Below are positions 32,893 through 39,733 of a stretch of DNA of 39,733 bases, piece after piece; position 1 is the first letter of the stretch; each line of letters opens with the position of its first letter. This stretch comes from Bacteroidia bacterium (GTDB lineage Bacteria > Bacteroidota > Bacteroidia > Bacteroidales > VadinHA17). The DNA is taken from contig JAPLEB010000095.1 of assembly GCA_026391555.1 (NCBI GenBank), positions 1 through 39,733 of the forward strand. Reading direction: 5' to 3'. Below the pieces are notes generated by a model. The model worked only from the letters and a program-made list of their open reading frames with translations, was not told the origin of the DNA and ran no database searches. The position numbers and the translations under genes are program-made.

Positions 32893-33957
32893 ATGAAATA
32901 CTTCAATTCAATTTCAGCAATAGTGATAAGCGGACTGTTAATTTCAGCCTGTTCATCAAAAGAAAAGAGTACAACTAAAACTTCATCAGATCCTGCAACT
33001 GTAACTGAAAAAGCTGCTATACCGGTGAAAGTAATGGCATTATCAAAAACGAAAATTTCAAGGACAATTGACTATACAGCCACTGTCCTCGCTTTCGAGG
33101 AGGTAAACATGGCCCCGTCAACTCCCGGAAGAATTGATAAAATTTATGTTGAAACAGGTGACATGGTAAATAAGGGTGATGATCTTTTCCTTATGGACCG
33201 CACTCAGTTGTACCAGTTAAAACTGCAATTAAGCAGTCTTGAGAAGGACCTCAACAGGATTGATACTCTGCTTAAATCCGGTAGCGCCAAACAGCAGCAA
33301 TATGACCAGATGAAGACCCAATTTGATGTTACTAAGACCAATGTTGACTTCATGGAAGAAAATACTTTGCTGAAAGCTCCTTTTAATGGTGTTGTAACTG
33401 GAAAGTATTTTGAAAATGGTGAAATATATTCGGGTGCTCCAACAACTCAGACGGGCAGATCAGCAGTTGTTACTGTTATGCAGGTAAACCCTCTTAAAGT
33501 TAATGTAAGTATTTCAGAGCAGTATTATCCCCTGATTAAAAAAGGAATGAAAGCTTTTATTACGGCAGATGTTTACAAAGGAGAGACTTTCACAGGAACC
33601 GTTTATCGTATTTCTCCGACCATAAGCTCAGCAACGAGATCGTTTATTTCTGAACTTGAACTTCCAAACAGAAATGATCTTCTCAAACCGGGAATGTTCG
33701 TAAGGGTATCAATGGATCTTGGTGAGGTTGAAACATTCGTGGTTCCTGCTAATACTGTTCTGGTGCAGGAGGGTACTAACCTAAGGTATGTCTTCGTTGA
33801 GAATAATAGTATTGCCAAAAGAATTGAAGTTACTATCGGAAAAAGATTCGACGACCAACTTGAGATCATATCTGAGACCCTTAAGGCTGGCGACAACCTA
33901 GTCACTGAAGGGCAGTCAAAACTTATCAATGGAGAGAAAATTGAAATTGTAAAATAA
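32893..33957 (+). CDS. RND efflux periplasmic adaptor (membrane-fusion protein), lipoprotein
   Basis: This 354-residue protein has a lipobox LISAC with Cys20, so the adaptor is likely anchored in the inner membrane by lipid. The mature part shows the lipoyl-like half-motifs NMAPSTPGRIDKIYVETGDM and LKAPFNGVVTGKYFENGE. A helical hairpin lies between them (about 105-150). A beta-barrel domain (about 190-275, GMKAFITADVYKGETFTG) and a membrane-proximal domain follow. It connects the RND pump to the TolC-like channel. The length is somewhat compact, but all domains are present. It starts 32 bp after the TolC gene and stops 25 bp before the pump gene. Confidence 0.9.
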   Translation: MKYFNSISAIVISGLLISACSSKEKSTTKTSSDPATVTEKAAIPVKVMALSKTKISRTIDYTATVLAFEEVNMAPSTPGRIDKIYVETGDMVNKGDDLFLMDRTQLYQLKLQLSSLEKDLNRIDTLLKSGSAKQQQYDQMKTQFDVTKTNVDFMEENTLLKAPFNGVVTGKYFENGEIYSGAPTTQTGRSAVVTVMQVNPLKVNVSISEQYYPLIKKGMKAFITADVYKGETFTGTVYRISPTISSATRSFISELELPNRNDLLKPGMFVRVSMDLGEVETFVVPANTVLVQEGTNLRYVFVENNSIAKRIEVTIGKRFDDQLEIISETLKAGDNLVTEGQSKLINGEKIEIVK

Positions 33958-33982
33958 TTGTAAGAATCTCAATAATATTAAA

Positions 33983-36900
33983 ATGAGTATATATAGTGCT
34001 TCCGTAAAACGACCCGTAACGACTATCCTGGTGTTTGTTGCCCTCATGGTTATGGGTATCTATTCACTGGTTCAGTTACCCGTTGATCTGTATCCGCAGA
34101 TGGAGCTTCCATTCGTAGCGGTCTTTTCAACCTATCCCGGTGCCAGTGCTTCTGACATTGAAACAAATGTTACACGACCATTGGAGAATGCCCTCAATTC
34201 AGTCAGTAAGCTAAAAGAGATCACCTCTACATCAAGTGATGCAACATCGGTAATATTCATGAATTTTGAATATGGAACAAACCTTGATGAAGCAACTAAT
34301 GATATCCGGAATTCTCTCAGTTTTGTTGAAAGATATCTTCCTGAAGATTGCGAGAAACCAACAATAATAAAGTTTAACACAACGATGATGCCTATAATTT
34401 TCTATGCTATTACGGCGAAAGAGAGTTATACAGGTCTTGAGAAGGTACTTGACGAAAAAATTGTTAACCCTTTAAACAGGATCGAAGGTGTTGGATCTGT
34501 GGCTCTTTCAGGTGTGCCCGGACGTAAGGTTTACATTGATGTTGATCCGAGAAAGATGGAGGCATATAACCTGACTGTTGAACAGATCGGTAACATTCTT
34601 CGTGCTGAAAACATTAACATGCCTGCCGGTTATATTGAAATGGGGCAAACTGATTATCCTCTTCGTATCCAGGGCGAATTCTCTGAAAGCGATGTTGTTA
34701 AAAACATTGTGGTTAGCAGCTTTAACGGTAATAATGTCTACCTGAAGGATGTGGCAGAGGTCCGTGATACGTTGCGCGAATCAAAGCTTGACACAAAGAT
34801 CAATGGCACAAAGGGTATGAGTATGTATATCCAGAAGCAATCGGGTGGTAATACTGTTAAGGTAACAAGAGAGGTTGAGAAAGCTCTTGAAACTTTAAAG
34901 AAAGATCTCCCTTCCGATGTCAAAATTGAGAAATTATTCGACAGTGCCACTTTTATAAAGGATTCGGTAAGTAACCTGACAGAGACACTCATGTATGCTG
35001 GCATCTTTGTTATCCTGGTTGTTCTCTTTTTCCTTGGAAGATGGAGGGCAACATTTATAGTAATTCTTACAATTCCTATTTCTCTTATTGTGGCATTTAT
35101 TTACCTGTTTATTTCAGGTGAATCCATAAATATTATCTCGCTTACATCACTTTCGATTGCCATAGGGATGGTAGTGGACGATGCCATAGTTGTCCTGGAA
35201 AATATCACAAAGCATATTGAAAGGGGAAGCAGACCCCGTGAGGCTGCCATATATGCTACAAATGAAGTATGGCTGGCAGTTATCGTAACAACATTAACAG
35301 TTGTGGCTGTATTCTTCCCGCTGACTTTTGTTACCGGTCTTACCGGTGTACTGTTTAAACAGCTTGGAATGATTGTGACAATCACTATTATAACATCTGT
35401 ATTCGCGGCAATTACGCTTACCCCGACCCTGAGTTCATTAATGTTGAAGCTTAATGCACCAAATCCCGATGCTCCCTTCTGGACCTATGACGGAAGTATC
35501 AGGAAAGGACTTGACTGGTTCGACCGTTTTTATGAAAGAACCCTTCGTTGGGCGCTTCGCCATAAGACAGTTGTTTCACTAATCGCTATAGTGGTCTTTG
35601 TGGGGTCAATGAGCCTGTTTGTTTTGATAAAAACGGAGTTTTTTCCACAGGCAGATGAGTCGCGTATTTCTGCTACCATTGAACTTCAGACAGGAACAAG
35701 GGTAGATCAGACAATACTGACTGCAAATAAAATAGATGAACTTATTAAATCAAAATATCCTGAAGTTAATATAATATCAACATCAACCGGTTCTGATGAC
35801 CAGGGTGGATTTGCATCAATATTTAGTGCCGGGGGTACACATACAATCCGTTTCAGTCTGCGTCTTGTTCCTATCGGGGAGAGGAAAAAATCGGTTTTCG
35901 AGATATCTGAGGAAATGAGAGCCGACTTTGCTAAGATTCCCGAAATCATTAACTTCACTTTGAGTACATCAGATAATATGGGCAGTTTCGGGGGCAGCAC
36001 AGTTGATGTAGAGATTTACGGGTACAATATTTCAGAAACGAATATCGTAGCAGAAGAACTGGCAGCTAAAATTAAACAAGTTCCGGGGGCCAAAGATGTT
36101 AAAATCAGTCGTGCTAAATCAAAACCTGAGCTTCAGATAATTTTCGATCAGAACAAGATGATAACCAATGGACTCAATACCGCGATGGTTTCAACTGCAA
36201 TCAAGAACAGGGTTGATGGTTTTACTGCCACACGGCTGCGTCAGTTTGGAGATGAATATGATGTTGTTGTACGATTTATTAAGAGTGCAAGAAGTACACT
36301 GACCGATATTGAAAATATTGGGATAACAAATCCTATGGGGCAGATCATCAGACTTGGTGAGATAGCACAGGTAAAAGAGTTCTGGTCACCTCCGACTATT
36401 GAACGTAAACGTAAGGAAAGAATTGTAAAAGTCTCATTCACTCCCTATAAGAGATCTCTTACAGATATCCAGATCGACGTGCAAAAAATAATAGATGAGA
36501 CTTCTGTGCCATCAGGTATAATGGTACAAATTTCAGGCGCTATAAAAGAACAGATGGATGCATTTATGGATATCGCTTTTCTTATATTTATAAGTCTTAT
36601 ACTTGTCTACCTGGTTATGGCTTCGCAATTCGAATCATTGAAGATGCCCTTTATCATAATGTTTTCAATACCCTTTGCCTTTTCAGGAGTAGCAATTGCC
36701 CTCTTCCTTACCGATACGGCATTGAGTGTTATTTCGGGTATTGGAGCCGTTATGCTGATTGGTATTGTTGTTAAGAATGCTATCGTTCTGGTCGACTTTA
36801 TCAACCTTATGCGTGAACGCGGGAATGAACTTTATGAAGCAATAGCCATATCGGGGCGATCGCGACTCAGACCGGTTCTGATGACCTCTGCAACGACAAT

Positions 36901-37123
36901 TTTAGGTATGTTGCCACTGGCAATTAGTAAAGGATCAGGTTCAGAGTTATGGAGTCCGATGGGTATTGCCGTAATTGGGGGACTTGTATTCTCAACTGTT
37001 GTAACACTTGTACTTGTACCTGTTGTTTATGCGATATTTGCAAAGCGAGGTGAGAGAAACAAAAATCTTGCAGTCTATTCCGAATTCGATTTCATGAATG
37101 ACAGTAATGGTAATACGAAATAA
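33983..37123 (+). CDS. RND multidrug efflux permease, HAE1 type
   Basis: The 1046-residue inner-membrane protein has the RND arrangement: helix 1 with RPVTTILVFVALMVMGIYSL, a large periplasmic porter domain, helices 2-6, a second porter domain, and helices 8-12. The proton-relay residues are present: Asp399-Asp400 in GMVVDDAIVVLEN and Lys931 in GIVVKNAIVLVDF. These match the hydrophobe/amphiphile (AcrB-like) branch and not the heavy-metal branch. Expected function is proton-driven export of drugs, bile-like compounds or lipids through the TolC channel. The substrate cannot be deduced. Gene order with the TetR, TolC and adaptor genes is conventional. The final cytoplasmic tail is short and polar. 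Confidence 0.92.
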   Translation: MSIYSASVKRPVTTILVFVALMVMGIYSLVQLPVDLYPQMELPFVAVFSTYPGASASDIETNVTRPLENALNSVSKLKEITSTSSDATSVIFMNFEYGTNLDEATNDIRNSLSFVERYLPEDCEKPTIIKFNTTMMPIIFYAITAKESYTGLEKVLDEKIVNPLNRIEGVGSVALSGVPGRKVYIDVDPRKMEAYNLTVEQIGNILRAENINMPAGYIEMGQTDYPLRIQGEFSESDVVKNIVVSSFNGNNVYLKDVAEVRDTLRESKLDTKINGTKGMSMYIQKQSGGNTVKVTREVEKALETLKKDLPSDVKIEKLFDSATFIKDSVSNLTETLMYAGIFVILVVLFFLGRWRATFIVILTIPISLIVAFIYLFISGESINIISLTSLSIAIGMVVDDAIVVLENITKHIERGSRPREAAIYATNEVWLAVIVTTLTVVAVFFPLTFVTGLTGVLFKQLGMIVTITIITSVFAAITLTPTLSSLMLKLNAPNPDAPFWTYDGSIRKGLDWFDRFYERTLRWALRHKTVVSLIAIVVFVGSMSLFVLIKTEFFPQADESRISATIELQTGTRVDQTILTANKIDELIKSKYPEVNIISTSTGSDDQGGFASIFSAGGTHTIRFSLRLVPIGERKKSVFEISEEMRADFAKIPEIINFTLSTSDNMGSFGGSTVDVEIYGYNISETNIVAEELAAKIKQVPGAKDVKISRAKSKPELQIIFDQNKMITNGLNTAMVSTAIKNRVDGFTATRLRQFGDEYDVVVRFIKSARSTLTDIENIGITNPMGQIIRLGEIAQVKEFWSPPTIERKRKERIVKVSFTPYKRSLTDIQIDVQKIIDETSVPSGIMVQISGAIKEQMDAFMDIAFLIFISLILVYLVMASQFESLKMPFIIMFSIPFAFSGVAIALFLTDTALSVISGIGAVMLIGIVVKNAIVLVDFINLMRERGNELYEAIAISGRSRLRPVLMTSATTILGMLPLAISKGSGSELWSPMGIAVIGGLVFSTVVTLVLVPVVYAIFAKRGERNKNLAVYSEFDFMNDSNGNTK

Positions 37124-37147
37124 ATTGAATCAAATAAATAACTGATT

Positions 37148-37441
37148 ATGAAAGCAATAATGATAATATACAACCAGGCACATACCGAAAAGATAGAGTA
37201 CCTGCTCGATAAGCTCGGGATAAAAGGGTATTCATTATGGGAAAATGTACAGGGAAGGGGCAGCGAAACAGGTGTTCCCCACCTGGGAACTCATGCCTGG
37301 CCAGAAATAAATAAAAGTGTCCTGACCATCGTTGATGATGAACTGGTTGATACTGTCCTTGACAAGGTTAAGAGGATTGATGAAGTAAACGAAGAAGTAG
37401 GGATCAGAGCTTTCGTCTGGGATATCCTGAAGTTGGTTTAA
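37148..37441 (+). CDS. Small PII-like protein closing the RND operon
   Basis: This 97-residue protein begins MKAIMIIYNQAHTEKIEYLL and has a predicted beta-alpha-beta pattern like PII-superfamily proteins. A glycine-rich loop ENVQGRGSETGVPHLGTHAW (about 32-51) occupies the T-loop position and carries Glu40, His45 and His49. A second beta-alpha-beta unit ends in VGIRAFVWDILK. It starts 24 bp after the pump gene, so it is probably co-transcribed. Similar small proteins (for example DUF3240 proteins near heavy-metal RND pumps) sit in RND operons. It may sense a nucleotide or metal, or regulate the pump, but no function is established from this sequence. Confidence 0.6.
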   Translation: MKAIMIIYNQAHTEKIEYLLDKLGIKGYSLWENVQGRGSETGVPHLGTHAWPEINKSVLTIVDDELVDTVLDKVKRIDEVNEEVGIRAFVWDILKLV

Positions 37442-37527
37442 GGTTTGTTTTCGAATTGTTCTTAACTTACAACCCTACATTTAAACTTAAAAGACTTCAG
37501 AAAAATTCAATTCTAAGTTTTGGAAAG

Positions 37528-39501
37528 ATGAAAAGTTATTTTAGGTGTTTGTTCCTGATTCTGGGGCTCTTTTGGGCAACCACTGCTCTTTCTCAGACCC
37601 CCTTTCGCCGTGGAGTAAATCTTACAGGCTGGTTTCAGGTAAACAGCCCGGGACAAATTCAGTTTACCAGATTTACAAAACAGGATCTCATCAAAATTAA
37701 AAGCCTTGGATGCGATGTGATCAGGTTACCCGTCAATTTACACAGTATGACCAAAGGCAGCCCGTTATTTATTCTTGATCAGTTATATATTTCATTTCAG
37801 GATTCAGTGGTTACATGGTGCGAACAGCTTCATTTATATCTGATAATTGATAATCACAGCTTTGATCCGAATGTAAATACAAGTCCCGATATAGGCGATA
37901 TTCTTACAAAAGTCTGGTCACAGATTGCTGCTCATTACAAAGACAGGTCTGAATATATTCTGTATGAAATACTGAATGAACCACATGGAATAAACACTTC
38001 AGCCTGGGGCATAATACAAAATCAGGTAATTAGTGCTATCCGTGCAAAAGATAATAAGCATACAATTATTATCGGAGGATCAGGATACAACTCATATAAC
38101 GAACTTAAGAATCTTCCTGTCTATAATGACGCCAACCTGCTTTATACTTTCCATTTTTATGACCCATTTATTTTTACGCACCAGGGTGCTTCATGGGTCT
38201 CTCCATCTATGGAACCTCTTACAGGTATGCCTTTCCCGTTTGATGCTTCAAGAATGCCAGTCTGTCCTGTTAGTCTTAAAGGTACCTGGATTGAGAGTAA
38301 TTTGAACAGTTATTCGAACGAAGGTAACGTTAGTCACGTTAAACAGCTGATCGACAACGCAATCAGTTTCAGAAACAGCAGGAATGTAAATATTTTCTGT
38401 GGTGAATTCGGAGTTTACATTCCCAATAGCTTAAATGACGACAGAACCTACTGGTATAATATTGTAAAACAATATCTTGAAGATAATAATATCCCTTGGA
38501 CAACCTGGGATTATAAAGGCGGTTTTGGTTTATTCAAAAAGGGATCGAATGAGTTATTTGAGCATGATCTGAATGTTCCGCTTTTGCAATCATTAGGATT
38601 AAATGTGCCGTCTCAGACACCCTTTTCGATTAAACCTGATTCGACAGGTTTTAGTCTATACTCAGATTTCATTGGTCCGGATATTAAAGATGGAAGTTAT
38701 GGTACAGGACTTAGTAATTTCTACTCATCTGATCTCCCAAATAATAACAATTACTGTCTTCACTGGAGTGGTTTCATCCAGTATAATGCCATTGTGTTTA
38801 ACTTTAATCCTGACAAGGATCTTTCAAAGCTTGTTTCGGGAGGTTATGCAATTGATTTTATGGTACGAGGGAATTTACCTGGAATTAAATTCGATATCCG
38901 GTTCATTGATACAAAGACACAAGCCGCTGGTGATCATCCATGGCGTATGAGTGCTACAATAGATGAATCAAATGCTGCCTGGGATATGAAATGGCACCAT
39001 GTTAATATTCCCCTGACCTCATTTACTGAACGCGGGTCATGGGATAATAACTTGTGGTACAATCCTGAAGGTAAATTCGACTGGAGTGCTATTGACAGAT
39101 TTGAAATCTCAACAGAATATTCCGGAACAACTGGAAAACAATTATGGTTTGATAATATACATATAACAAACAGTGATAGTGCGATTGTTCGTGAATCTGG
39201 TGTACTTGGAGTTGAAAAGATCAGCTATCAAACCGGGATGCAACTGAAAATGACACCAAATCCGATGAAGTATTCTACAACTATCTCATATACATTACCG
39301 GAAGAAAGTCAAATCTCTGTCTGCATTTTCTCATTAGCTGGTAATAAAATCCGTATTCTTTTAAATGGCGTTCAGTTATCAGGATATCAATCATTAACCT
39401 GGGATGGGTGTGACGATAATGGGGTTCCGGTTCAATGCGGGTTATATATTTGTGTCCTGAAAGCCCCGGGATATATCATTTCGGGAAAGATTATCAGATA
39501 A
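37528..39501 (+). CDS. Secreted GH5-type endoglucanase-like enzyme with CBM11-like module and C-terminal sorting domain
   Basis: Starting at ATG 37528, just before the signal peptide (CLFLILGLFWATTALSQ), gives 657 residues. A frame extension to 37456 has no signal-like start. The catalytic TIM barrel (about 25-350) has RRGVNLTGWF, CDVIRLPVNLH, LIIDNHSF, the acid/base Glu151 in YEILNEPHG, and the nucleophile Glu293 in FCGEFGVY, the GH5 pattern. The middle (about 370-555) is beta-sandwich-like and resembles CBM11. The C-terminus (about 570-657) has TPNPMKYSTTISYTLPE and DDNGVPVQCGLYICVLKA, a FlgD/T9SS type A-like domain. The enzyme probably cleaves beta-glucan, mannan or xyloglucan outside the cell. 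Subfamily and substrate are not resolved. Confidence 0.8.
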   Translation: MKSYFRCLFLILGLFWATTALSQTPFRRGVNLTGWFQVNSPGQIQFTRFTKQDLIKIKSLGCDVIRLPVNLHSMTKGSPLFILDQLYISFQDSVVTWCEQLHLYLIIDNHSFDPNVNTSPDIGDILTKVWSQIAAHYKDRSEYILYEILNEPHGINTSAWGIIQNQVISAIRAKDNKHTIIIGGSGYNSYNELKNLPVYNDANLLYTFHFYDPFIFTHQGASWVSPSMEPLTGMPFPFDASRMPVCPVSLKGTWIESNLNSYSNEGNVSHVKQLIDNAISFRNSRNVNIFCGEFGVYIPNSLNDDRTYWYNIVKQYLEDNNIPWTTWDYKGGFGLFKKGSNELFEHDLNVPLLQSLGLNVPSQTPFSIKPDSTGFSLYSDFIGPDIKDGSYGTGLSNFYSSDLPNNNNYCLHWSGFIQYNAIVFNFNPDKDLSKLVSGGYAIDFMVRGNLPGIKFDIRFIDTKTQAAGDHPWRMSATIDESNAAWDMKWHHVNIPLTSFTERGSWDNNLWYNPEGKFDWSAIDRFEISTEYSGTTGKQLWFDNIHITNSDSAIVRESGVLGVEKISYQTGMQLKMTPNPMKYSTTISYTLPEESQISVCIFSLAGNKIRILLNGVQLSGYQSLTWDGCDDNGVPVQCGLYICVLKAPGYIISGKIIR

Positions 39502-39505
39502 ATAA

Positions 39506-39534
39506 AAAAGGCGCAGTTTGTAACTACACCTTTT
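39506..39534. terminator. Bidirectional hairpin between convergent genes
   Basis: AAAAGGCG (39506-39513) pairs imperfectly with CACCTTTT (39527-39534), with AGTT/AACT pairs inside and two mismatches in the stem. A run of A lies on one side and T on the other. It falls between the GH5 gene and the convergent EF-G gene and could end both transcripts. Confidence 0.45.
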
Positions 39535-39570
39535 GCAACATTCTGATGGACCAGATTTTTAAAAAATTCT

Positions 39571-39733
39571 CTATTCTTCTTCTTCCTCTTCCGAGTATGC
39601 TTTGATTACTGCATCCTGAACATCTCCGGGTACCTGGGCATATTCTGCAAACTTCATGGTATACATTGCACGTCCACCTGTTATTGAGCTCAGCGCTGTG
39701 GAATATTTATTCATTTCGGCAAGAGGAACTTTT
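39571..39733 (-). CDS. fusA: Elongation factor G, C-terminal end (5' part outside window)
   Basis: The minus-strand frame is open from the right edge to a stop at 39571-39573. It encodes KVPLAEMNKYSTALSSITGG followed by RAMYTMKFAEYAQVPGD and ends in a glutamate-rich tail (SEEEEEE). This is the domain V end of EF-G, the GTPase that moves tRNA and mRNA through the ribosome. The usual arginine of the GRG motif appears as GGRA, as in many Bacteroidota EF-G or EF-G-like proteins. Because only 54 residues are visible, it may be the main fusA or a standalone EF-G paralogue. Gene context in this window (no rpsL or rpsG) does not decide. Confidence 0.8.
   Translation of the reverse strand, partial: KVPLAEMNKYSTALSSITGGRAMYTMKFAEYAQVPGDVQDAVIKAYSEEEEEE

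Overview
The window looks like a chromosomal segment of a member of the Bacteroidota, most likely of a Bacteroidales type. The evidence is two kinds of type IX secretion sorting domain, a GWxTD lipoprotein, many lipoproteins, weak or absent Shine-Dalgarno sites, TAnnTTTG-type -7 promoter boxes, and many exported glycoside hydrolases. Overall composition is AT-rich to moderate. I saw no rRNA, tRNA, CRISPR array, transposase or prophage gene. The organism is inferred from gene content only.

Layout. Positions 1-5.7 kb hold the tail of a probable transaldolase and a minus-strand block: rlmB, a GWxTD lipoprotein, an ABC-F ATPase and a T9SS-sorted protein. Positions 5.9-8.6 kb hold a lipoprotein alpha/beta hydrolase, a clear terminator and rlmD. 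Positions 8.7-18.8 kb are rich in carbohydrate enzymes (GH27, a sulfatase, GH51, an acetylxylan-esterase-like hydrolase), interspersed with an M2-like peptidase, rmuC, an AT-rich methyltransferase and a DedA membrane protein. Positions 18.8-19.9 kb hold three small unrecognised minus-strand genes upstream of the esterase.

Positions 19.9-23.9 kb are a complete thiamine salvage operon: TPP riboswitch, TonB-dependent receptor, PnuT/PnuC-type permease and thiamine pyrophosphokinase. Uptake across both membranes and trapping by pyrophosphorylation are under one TPP-sensing leader. Positions 24-27.3 kb hold a DUF4412-like exported protein and a UvrD/PcrA helicase, convergent across a tandem heptamer repeat. 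Positions 27.6-29.2 kb hold an alpha-L-fucosidase and a sugar mutarotase, followed by a PKD protein with a gliding-motility/T9SS type B C-terminus.

Positions 30.7-37.4 kb are an efflux operon: TetR regulator, TolC-like protein, membrane-fusion protein, HAE1-type RND pump and a small PII-like protein. A perfect 8-bp-arm dyad overlaps the predicted promoter. The window ends with a GH5 enzyme carrying a CBM11-like module and a sorting domain, a hairpin, and the 3' end of an elongation factor G gene on the minus strand.

The carbohydrate genes are scattered among housekeeping genes and no SusC/SusD pair is present, so this is not a classical polysaccharide utilisation locus. The least-explained signals are the several unrelated intergenic repeat families, one of which appears to have entered the pnuT coding sequence in frame; the PII-like gene closing the RND operon; and the putative TetR operator. 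No clearly new defence or mobile system is visible.
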